The notes below the pieces were generated by a model that was not told the origin of the DNA, searched no databases, and saw only the letters and a program-made list of their open reading frames with translations. A DNA stretch of 64,000 nucleotides from Scalesia atractyloides. Lineage: Eukaryota > Streptophyta > Magnoliopsida > Asterales > Asteraceae. Of the stretch, positions 46,036 through 55,378 are shown in pieces (within the stretch, counting starts at the first letter, position 1; every line of letters begins with the position of its first letter). Location: the NCBI GenBank assembly GCA_947069175.1, contig CAMTDV010000018.1:44528869-44592868 (forward strand), read 5' to 3'. Both the position numbers and the translations under genes were made by a program.

Positions 46036-46612
46036 CACAGAAATACCAAGTCATGGTGTTTTGCAGTGTAAGCTTCAATTTCCGATCCCACCATCTTGTG
46101 GTTCCACAAAGCTTGCTCTAACTGTTGCACTCTGTCTCGTGGACAGTACTCCTCTTTAATCAGGGCCTTGAACTCTGTCCATGCCATTGCATTTGCAGCT
46201 AACAGTCCACGTGTTTGGACTTGGGCATTCCACCATGTCAGTGCCCCCTCTTCCAGTGTTGAGGCGGCGTATTTGACCTTGTTGGCCTCTAAGCAGTTGC
46301 ACATTTCAAAAACAGATTCCGACTTTTCGATCCAGCGGACCAATCCAATGGGTCCTTCCGCCCCCGGGAACTTGCTAGGCTTTGCGTCAAGGAACATCTT
46401 ATAGGGATTAAAGCCCCCTCCTGCTGACAGAGAACAGGAAGTCAGCAAGGAATTGTACTAGCCTCACTATTAGATTTTCACGCGAAAACTTAATAATGGT
46501 TACCTGCTGGCTGGTTCTGCACACCCGCTAATGCTGCGTTCACATGCTCCTGGATCATGGCAGCTAGCTCTTCGGGAGTCAAGTTTAGGTTTCCACGTCT
46601 TCCAGTCGCCAT
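46036..46612 (-). pseudogene. gag: Gag N-terminus of G1 with candidate 80-nt intron
   Basis: Begins at ATG 46612 (MATGRRGNLNLTPEELAAMI). After 36 codons plus one base the frame meets GTAACC (46503) and hits TAA soon after. A CTGTCAG ending at 46424 would remove 80 nt and rejoin G with CA to give Ala and the frame AGGGFNPYKMF, which continues as a standard Gag (KPSKFPGAEGPIGLVRWIE, LTWWNAQ, ALIKEEYCPRD, HDLVFLCP). Near 46033 the frame shifts by one base into the long downstream frame (YLANTVEKRLEFYLGGL). Gag therefore needs one splice, and either a frameshift or an intact sister copy. The intron is an inference from frame continuity and splice signals. Confidence 0.75.
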
Positions 46613-46869
46613 TTAGATCTTCGAAACACAACATAAACACACTCCGATAAGTCTATATATCCAATATAGTTATCCTACTTCGTACTTTAATAATTATTAA
46701 GTTACGTCAACTCAATATGTTAAATAGTCAAAGAAATACTTGATTAACTGAAATCTCAACGTCTTACAAAAGTGCAAATCAAACATACGAATTTACTATA
46801 AAGTCTCAAGTTTAAATACAAGTGGAAAATAATAAACTGAAGGAAAACAAATAATATAAACGAGACGTG
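46613..46869 (-). other. Spacer between extra ORF and gag in G1
   Basis: AT-rich, no ORF seen. It separates the upstream ORF stop from the gag ATG. Confidence 0.5.
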
Positions 46870-47472
46870 TCAGTCGTCTACGCCTCCATCCCCTAAGTCA
46901 CTGTCGTTGCCGTCATCCTGTGCGGCATCTCCAGCTTCCTCAGCTGGGTCCTCCTCCGGATCCTCTTCAGGATCCTCCTCTTCCGGCACTGGAGGGGCCG
47001 GTTCTGGTTCGAGTGCTTGATTTTGCAGTTCCTGAATGTTCCAACTGTTTTCCAGGACCCTGTCCTCCAGCCAGTCGGCTCTTATCTGCTCAGCACGCAG
47101 ATCCCTGGCTATAGTGTTACGGGCTATCTTGCTCGTACGATGCTCTTCCTCGAGCGAGTCGATCTTTCCTGTAAGGTGTCGGATCTTCCATCCTTGTGCT
47201 AATATGGTTTCCTGCATTCTTTCTATCTGTTTTTGTTGTGTATGAACCAGGATTCTAAGCATGTCAAGTCCTATTTCTACAGGATTAACCGGTTCAACCG
47301 GTACAGCAATAGTTGGGCGTAACGATGACTCCTCCCCCAGAGCGAGCCTCTTCCTCGCCGCTGAGCGTGTCTCTACGCCATAAGGTAGCATGGGTTCCAC
47401 CATTGGTGCCTTTCCTGGTGCCCTTGGTGGCGTAAGTCTGTCGGACGATGATGACGATAAGGATGATGACAT
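46870..47472 (-). CDS. Extra ORF upstream of gag in G1 (200 aa, coiled coil, acidic tail)
   Basis: An intact frame from ATG 47472 to the stop at 46870, between primer site and gag on the element's own strand. Residues 1-30 are Ser-rich and basic-Pro. Residues 65-150 are helical with heptad-like spacing (MLRILVHTQQKQIERMQETI, then KIDSLEEEH and LRAEQIRADWLEDRV), a likely coiled coil. Residues 158-200 are highly acidic with EEDPEEDPEEDP repeats. No catalytic motif, signal peptide or membrane segment is seen. I do not recognise the family. Its position as the first ORF on the genomic RNA would make it the best-translated product. It may be an accessory protein of this lineage, or a captured fragment. 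Confidence 0.65.
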   Translation of the reverse strand: MSSSLSSSSSDRLTPPRAPGKAPMVEPMLPYGVETRSAARKRLALGEESSLRPTIAVPVEPVNPVEIGLDMLRILVHTQQKQIERMQETILAQGWKIRHLTGKIDSLEEEHRTSKIARNTIARDLRAEQIRADWLEDRVLENSWNIQELQNQALEPEPAPPVPEEEDPEEDPEEDPAEEAGDAAQDDGNDSDLGDGGVDD

Positions 47473-47662
47473 TGCCTGTTGGGTCGTGTAGTTAGTTATG
47501 AGTTGTTTTCATTTCTTATCATGAAGGTATAATCTACCAAACACGGTTGTGGCATATTGCATAACAAGATATAATAATTCGGTGCCAAACTAAGTCTAGT
47601 GTCGTGATATCAGCTATAGCTTAGGTCTACTTCTAATGCAAACCTGGTTCTCTATAGCTAGT

Positions 47663-47675
47663 GGCTCTGATACCA
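47663..47675 (-). other. Primer binding site of G1
   Basis: TGGTATCAGAGCC on the minus strand, a perfect initiator Met-tRNA complement, three bases from the LTR. Confidence 0.9.
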
Positions 47676-47678
47676 ATC

Positions 47679-50600
47679 TGTCACACCCTCAATTTCCACT
47701 TACGGAGTTTTACCGCGAGACGTGTGAACAAACCAGAATCTAAGACACTAGTACTTTGAACGACTCTATATGATTTGATGATACGTTTTCCAAAATCATT
47801 TGTTGTAAATTTTAGATTACCAATATTTAGCATGAGTATTGGTTTTTAAAGTTTGAGCGGAAGCATAAATAAGTAGTGATGCGGCGCCAACACAAACGCC
47901 AAAACAAAAGTAAAATCCCAAAACAGTATTAATAAATGAGACTCTATAATGATGTCTTGTTCAATGCGTGTGCGTGCACCTAGAGCTCCTAGCGTCCTGA
48001 GAAACATGTAAAGAAACAAGTGTCAACATTAAAGATGAGTGAGTTCACAGGTTTTCATAAATTCGTTGTTCGGTTTTAGTTTGTTACTCCGTTATCCCCA
48101 ACCCGGGATAACATACCAGTTCCATTATTCCAAACCCGGAATAATAAGTTGTTGCTTCCAATATTCCCAAACCGGAATATTAAGTTGTTGTTTCCATTAT
48201 CCCCAACCCGGGATAATAAGTTGATGTTCCAATATTCCAAACCCGGAATATTAAGTTGTTCCGTAATTAAGTTCAATATTAATGTATATAGGTAGCTAGC
48301 CTAAAGTCATGTCACTAAGTGTTCGCGATCGAAGCTGACATTTGTGCCTCCGTTTTGCCAGGCCTATCACATGACCATGGCGATGTTAGGCCAATTATAC
48401 ACCCGTTGACCAAACCCGGTCAGCTAGCGCGACTAGCTCGGATGGGGCTCGTCAGACCCAGTAGTACTACTCATAATTCCCCCGCTATTTAACCCAAATA
48501 CTAACGATCCGAGGAGATTGTCGAGGACTTAAGTGATAAAGCTGCATAGTGACCATAACATTACATTAACATTAACTTAGTTACCGTATAGTTATGTGAC
48601 GTTACATTCGTATAACGTAAAGAGTTTGAGTTTGAGAGTGTATACATGTTTCTCCCCCTGTTGTTTAAAAACCGTATAAAGTTAGGGGCCGTGAACTCAC
48701 CTTTATTTGCTCGGTTAGTGTGGCAAAGATGTTATAAGGAATGGGACCGCTAGTTGCGTCCTAACAAACCAATTAATTCCACGTCAGTGTGTAATCACAC
48801 CAATACAAATTCCACACGCAATTTACTCACAAAGTGATACACACAAACAACATATCTAACACTCAAACATGCATGCAAGTATTCTCATATGATCCTAGTA
48901 ATCAAGCAACTTATCATGAACATATTCCAAATCCATACAATACTTTATACATACAATCACAAGTTATCAACTTTCTGCTTAACACTCAATTATTCAGCTG
49001 TTTTCTAGGATTTTTATAAAATAGTTCTAACATTCCAAAAATTCCCATATTTTTACAGTAGGTGACATTTGGACCATAGAAATTTATATAATTTTTCCAA
49101 GTCCTAAATCTTTACCAATTAGCCATAGATATTAATTCACTAAGCTGCAGTCAGATTTACCGCTTTCTGACTGCAGTCCACGGAAGAATTTATTTAAAAA
49201 TCACTGATCGTCCGATTAACAAAATTCCAGTTGGAGTTGCCCGGAAATTTCTATACCTAGTTTCTGTACAAAAATCATGACTCAACTCTCTATTGATTTT
49301 AAAATCTAGCTTGATAAACAACCAACAAAATTCCAGAATTTTAACAGCTTTACCTACTGAACTTGTTTAGCCCTTTAAAAATATCAAACGATTTCAGAAA
49401 ATTATGAATCCAGTGCCATTGGATTCCTTATTCAAATCTCTAGGTTTTAGACCTCAGAAAATCCGTTTTTCGACAACTAACGACCAAGTTACAGCCTGAT
49501 AAAGTCGGCTGAAACTTTCACTCAGCATGCTGTTTTCTGCATCTCCTTATACTAAGTTCGTATAACTCGTTCATGTGATTAGCCAAGGCGATCAAGATTC
49601 GATTTTTAATCATAGATTAATACTAATAATCTATCCATGCAAACCCTACTCAATAACTTCTAGTTATTACAACAAAACACACTTGCAACCTCATGAGATC
49701 CGAATATCATTATGTTTATAACCAATTCAGCCGATTACTTGCAAGCATACATGATCCGAAGACAATACAATCAATTCATTCAAACACTTAGGGTTTCCGC
49801 AAACAATTATTCACAAGCACATGATCACAACAGCCTATTACTTATCCAACACATAGAACCCGAAACAACTAGGCATTCAAACATACCCATAATCCGAAAA
49901 CCATACAATCTAATCATTCAAACATATAATTTATCCGAAGCATCTTAAACATTCAAGCATACATATAATTAACCGAAACATGATCTTATAATCAAGTATG
50001 GTCCTAACCTTGAATAACTAGTCAACAAGCCGAGATGTGGACAAGTGCGACTCGGCTGCTGCTTGCTGCGGCCGAGAGAAAGAAAAGAGTAAGGCTGATC
50101 CGCGACCGAAAGGGTGTTGATAAAGTGGCTGTTTGATCGAGATGATGAAGGAATGGAGGCTGTTTTGCGATCAATGAAACACGAGGAAACAGCCGACGGC
50201 TGTTTTACTTGTTAGGGTTTTAGGAATTGTGGAAGAAGATGCATGTTAGTCGTATATATATAGGTGCAACTAGATGAGGTTTACGGTTCTAGATAAGTGT
50301 TCATGGCCGAGTAACTTGGGTGGTTGGTTGGGTTTGATCTCGGTCGAAATCAGATTTGTTTTGGTTTGGGTTTTGCGGTCAAGGGGGTAGGGTTGGGTTT
50401 ATGGCCGAGAATCTTGGGTTGTTTGTTTTGGGTCTTGATCACGTGGCCGAGGGACTAGAATGGTTGGTTTGGCCGATTAGTTTGAGTTGGATTGGGTGGG
50501 TTGGGTTTTATCTTGCGGCCAAGAGACTAGGGTGAGTTAATTTGATTTGAGTTTTGATCTTGGCCGAATAGTTGGAACTCTAGGTCTAGGTTTGATTTGT

Positions 50601-50789
50601 GAACTCCTAGAGTCACCATGAATCTCTTTGGTTCGTGTCGCGGTTCGGTTCGTGTACGTATTTATTATACATACATATATAACTAAAAATCCACACAACA
50701 CACAACACGTATTTAATTCATGCATACTTAGCCTATATATATTCGACAAATATCACGTGTAAGTTATCCGGAAAACCCGGGATATCACA
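47679..50789 (-). repeat. 5' LTR of G1 (3111 bp)
   Basis: Nearly identical to 38576-41685. It contains the same five palindromes (48091-48252) and the TATA motif at 50252-50261. Ends in CA next to TCATT (50790-50794). Confidence 0.95.
50252..50261 (-). promoter_or_regulatory. Probable TATA box of G1 (5' LTR)
   Basis: TATATATATA on the minus strand about 530 bp into the LTR. It is the best promoter candidate for G1 transcription. Confidence 0.55.
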
Positions 50790-52992
50790 TCATTCTTATC
50801 CTCTTTCTCGGTTTCATCATCGTCTTTTTCTTTAGTAACGACAATAGGATCAGAAGGCTTGGCAGATTCGTTAACCTTTTGGATATCAGACTTAGAAGCT
50901 TTTGAAACATCTTCAGTAGATTTTTCAGGGACATCAGAAGATTTCTCAGTATTAGATTTAGGGACTTCACCCTCTACATGCTTCCCTTTACCACTCTCAG
51001 CCAATTCTTTCTCAGCACGTTTCTTGGCTTCTTGACGATCCAGACGATCGTATTCGGCAATAAAATCAATATTCAGATTATTGGATAACACCTTTTATAA
51101 TCTGATGAATCTTCGATCATTCAGAGCTTGAATTTTCTTCAATTCTGCAATCTCTGTTTGTAATTTTTCATTGGCGTCCTGCAGACTTTCTATCAACTCC
51201 TTGTAATATTCTCTTTCATTTTCAAGCACCTTCACTCTATCATCAAGAATTTCTCTTTCTACTTCACTTTGATTCACCTTCTTTACAAGCTCAGCCTTTT
51301 CTAACTCAATATGCGTAACTTTATCTTCCAAAACCTTCACACGTTTTTCTAACATTTCAGCATTCGTTTCAGGGAAAAATTCATCCAAGTCTTCAAGACT
51401 GATTGGGCCGTGTGGCATACCACCAAACATACTTCCCCTCGGTGTCTTGGGTGTTGAATCTTATGGTGTTGCAGCTTTCGGTGTAGACTTCTTTGGCGTA
51501 GAGCTATCAGGAGCTAAAGTCTTTTGAGCACTCGGCGATTCAGCAATCAGAACTTCAATAAATTCAGCAAAGGAGGTTCTTGTGTAACTCCTTGCCTTTC
51601 TGTTTCAGCATGTATGATAACAGGAGGTTCTTGTGGAGGAGATTCTGGTGTTACTCCTTTCTCCTGAGCACCAGAAGGTTCTTGTGTGGCTTCTGTTCCT
51701 TTCACTTTGCTCTTGTATCTTTTGCTCACCGCTTTCTGAGCTTTTTTAGATATTTCGATTGCAGGAGACTTTGTACGCTTTGCCTTTTTCTTAGGCCTCT
51801 CCTCATCAGATTCTATTTCTGCATTCAGATCAAAATTTGCATCAAGTCTCCTTTCTTTTTCTGCTCTTATTTCAGCCTCTGTCTTTTCAGGTTCTTTATC
51901 AGATTCTTCATTTTCGGACGTAGCAGAAATTACTTCCCATTGAGTCGTTTTCACCGTTTCTTGACTCTCATTAACAACTGCAGCGCTAGATCCAGCCACT
52001 TCCTCAACATTCTCAGTCTCCTCCGTCTCAACAAGCAAAGTTTCAACTTTCTTTGACGCTCGTTTTTCTTTGGTTTATGAGCTTCAACTTTCAAAAACCA
52101 TTCACTCCTTGCCTTTGATTTGAATTCTTTAAACCCTCCTGCTCGGCTTTAAGCTCTTTTTCATCATCACTACCATCCTTTCTCCATTTGTTTCCAGGTG
52201 GTGAGACATAATCAGAATCTTTAATCGCTCTGAATACTGGCTTGGCAATAGGAGCTGAAGCTTGTTTCTGGAACTTGATAAGCTTCTTCACTGTGGTTTC
52301 GTCGAGATGAACTAAATGAAGAACATCATTTGGATCTCGAGCTAAGATGGGATACTTCTCATCAATCAACAACTGAATAAATCTTGGATAAAGGCACAAT
52401 CTCGAATCCTCCATATTCTTTAACATATGAGTAAACACTAACTTAAAAATGTTGAACGGCTTCTTCTATATAAGCGTCGTTGCCATGCTAGCCAAATAAT
52501 CATGAACATCATCTAAACCGGCTTTGCGATGGCTAAAAGTATGAATCAATGCATGAATCAGAAGCTTATAGGGGTTAGGCACTTCCCTTTCTTTAGCGTT
52601 GGCTTGTTTACGCTTCCTTTGTAGCCCATGCGGAAAAAGCATCCGCGAACCATCTTCTCGTCTAGATGAATCGGACCATCTTCTTTATCCTTAAGCTCCA
52701 AAATCCTTCGACTATCGCCTTCAGTAACTGTGATCGGCTTTATCTCATCACCAACTTGTACTGTAGAAGAGATTGTCTTCTCCTTAGCGTTTAGACTCGC
52801 GTTCATCCAAAAGTGAACAATATGAGATCGATAAGAAACGGTGCACTCAGTAATTGCACGGCGAATATGATTGTCTTCGAGAAACTTCAAAATGCTGTCA
52901 TATTCTTTCAACGATGGACAAATAGATTTGTCAAGTGTGATGCATGTATTGTGAGTTTTGGAAAAATCAACTGAGATAACACGCGCTGGAAC
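50790..52992 (-). pseudogene. Env-like ORF of element D, N-terminal part
   Basis: Opens at 52992 right after a CACAG acceptor with VPARVISVDF. Then the HFWMNASL, ITVTEGDSRRILEL and DEKMVRGCFFRMGY segments (to 52600), HRKAGLDDVHDYLA and FTHMLKNM..YPRFIQLL (about 52530-52380), LDETTVKKLIKF (52305), a Lys/Glu-rich part with KKKAKRTKSP (52038-51547), a strong coiled coil (KRVKVLEDKVTHIELEKAEL onward, 51370-51110) and an acidic, Lys-rich part (51091-50795) cut by G1. Frameshifts occur near 52560, 52470, 52060 and 51440. The same N-terminal domain is seen in element A. The family is unknown to me. A coiled coil is reported for Sirevirus env-like proteins; I see no clear membrane segment or signal peptide. 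Confidence 0.65.
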
Positions 52993-55378
52993 CTGTGCAT
53001 GAAAAACGACATAAAACAATTAGCACGCTTTTTGAGGAAAAATCACAAAAAATTTTCTAACACTTTAATCAAGTTCGGGCGAACTTGATTAGTGTTAAAC
53101 ACACTGATTTTAACAAGTTCGCCAAAACATGTAGCACACATGTTCAATTTTTTCCTAATGCAAGTTCGCGCGAACTTACAGTTTTTATTAATCAATTTTT
53201 TCTTAAGTTCGGCCGAACATGTATAAGACACATGTTTTTATTAAAGAACAAGTTTGGGTGAACTTACACTTCAAACAAATCACTTTTGGTTAATATAAGT
53301 TCGGTCGAACATGTTTGGATCAAAAATATTTCAACAATCAAGTTCGGTCGAACATGTTTCTGGTCATTTAGTTGTGTTTTGGACAAGTCCGGTCGAACTT
53401 GACAACAAGTTCGGTCGAACTTGTCATCTTCTTCAACAGATCAACCAAGTTTAATCATGCAAACATGTATTTCAATTCAATCAAAAACAATTTCACGGTC
53501 GATTTGAAGTATAGATCAAAGATCTATGTTCAATTTTGTCCAATAACACCTAAAACTATCAGATTTTATGTTTTCAGATTTGGTTTTGTTTCTTTAACAG
53601 TTCAATCATGGTTTATTCTTAATTAAGTACCTCTGCCATAGTGATTGGTGTGCTAATCAACAAAAACTAACTTCAATCGGACAGTATAACGGCTCAAAAG
53701 TGTCAATTTCTCACAAATTCTCTCTAAAAGCTCAAGTTCGCTCAAAATTGTTCCGATATCAAGTAAATGAGTTCGGCCGAACTTGAATGGTATTTATACC
53801 ATGTCAAGTTCGAGCGAACTTGTTAAGCCCATCTCAAAAGCCCAGACTAAGTTCGAGCGATCTTATTATAAAAATAAACAATCAGCCATCTGCAAGTTCG
53901 GTCGAACTTGCTGATTGTTAAACTTGAATTGTTTAGCAAGTTCGGCTGAACTTGCCAAACCTCAAAACTTCAAACTTTTTCAAAATTTTCATTTTTAACC
54001 CTGAATTTTCCAACTTTTTTCCATATGAAAATCCATTCAGTTGACCAAGTCCAAGCTAATGACCTTGGTTAACCGATTTGTCTGCCGAGTCTAAGTTAAA
54101 GACCCCGGTTTGACCCGTTACGAACAAATTGTTGATATTTTACAAATAAAAGTTTCAAATTGATGAACTCTTCGTCGTTTTATCTTTTCAAATTTAACAG
54201 ATTAGCTCCCAGCCCGTTGTCAAAGAGATTCCCACCAGTTCTAGCATCTTACCAGACTTTGAAGATCCGTTTTCCAACATTGGTTTGCTGAAAACAATGT
54301 AGAAATAAAAACTTTTTTGTATTTTTGTAAGTTTATGCTAAAAACACACCGAAAATCTTTTTGATTTTAATCTGTAAAGCTGAAATACAATGAAATAAGC
54401 AATGTAAACTATGTACAGACATATTTTTGTGAGTTTGTGTCTAAGGATCATATCAGATGATTGAGACATATCACCAGTACCGTTGACCTTTATATGACTT
54501 TAAGTTTTAAACTCGTTTACCTAGATTGTCGATATGTTTGTCCACTTAAACTTTACCACATGTTTCAATTGTTTCAAGATATGTTAAAATAGAACTCATG
54601 AAACTTGACTTATCTATGGTTCCCACTTCTTGAATATACTCCCGTATCCAGATTTCCTAGATTTCATCTTACAGGTGAATATAGCGTAATTGATATCTGT
54701 ATCTGGGTTTTACGAGACCTTGACAGCTTAGGTTAGTACTACCGTACAGACAAAGAGATGAAGGCTCGTCTTTAAGGTGTGTTCCAATTAAGGAATCTTT
54801 TCAGCATTACAAATGATTATATCTTTCGATACTTTTCAATATTGCATGCAATTTGGGTTTTTTAAAGCGAAAGTATTATAGAAGTTCTAGGCCATTGCTT
54901 TCGCAAAATCAGAAGAAGTTGTATAATACCCCAGATATCAACTATCTATAAAGACCTCGTATCTCAGAATCAGCCAATCTTTCAAACGAAATTTCAGAGT
55001 ACTAAGTCCATATATCCAAGATGTGTTAATCCACAAGATTAAGCAATTGTAAAATTTCTCGAAAACAATTTACTAAACGTGTAAATCCTATCGACACATC
55101 CGCAGTAAGACTCGTTTATTACTTTTTAAAACTTTACATTTCTTTAGCAGACTATGATAGTCCACTGATGTACTATCATTTCCTTTTATGACACTGAATT
55201 CTTTTTGTCTTTTTCAATGTTTTTGAACATTTTGAATTTTTATATGTTTTTGAATTTTAAATTTTCGAATATTTTTGTATTTTCACTAACATTTCTCCCC
55301 TAAAATCAAAAACATCTTTTTGGATTTTAGTTTTTGATAAAATTCTAAACTAGAAAAGTATTTACAAACCAATGTGGA
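52993..55378 (-). other. Non-coding 3' spacer of D: micro-exon and palindrome array
   Basis: No ORF. From pol downward: a conserved block (55378-54290) shared with A and C, a 35-nt micro-exon (54287-54253) between TTGTTTTCAG and GTAAGA, a repeat region near 54125-54040, and then the palindrome array. The interval 54252-52993 (1260 nt) has a donor at one end and an acceptor (CACAG) at the other, and would be an intron if the env-like ORF is spliced. Confidence 0.65.
53071..53953. repeat. Palindrome array before the env-like ORF of D
   Basis: About twelve copies of AAGTTCGNNCGAACTT with variable centre, e.g. perfect at 53071-53086 and 53893-53908. Several copies have ACATG in place of ACTTG at one arm. 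Confidence 0.85.

Larger units (their letters stand above)
38576..50789 (-). mobile_element. Element G1: young full-length Ty3/gypsy (Tekay-like chromovirus)
   Basis: 12.2 kb, minus strand, 3.11-kb LTRs, 5-bp duplication TCATT. Order: 5' LTR, Met-tRNA primer site, extra ORF, gag with candidate intron, pol (PR-RT-RH-INT-chromodomain-like end), polypurine tract, 3' LTR. By eye the LTRs differ by about eight substitutions and one single-base indel, so insertion is recent on the scale of this window. Pol is open for more than 1300 codons. One frameshift in gag is the only coding defect I see. Confidence 0.95.
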
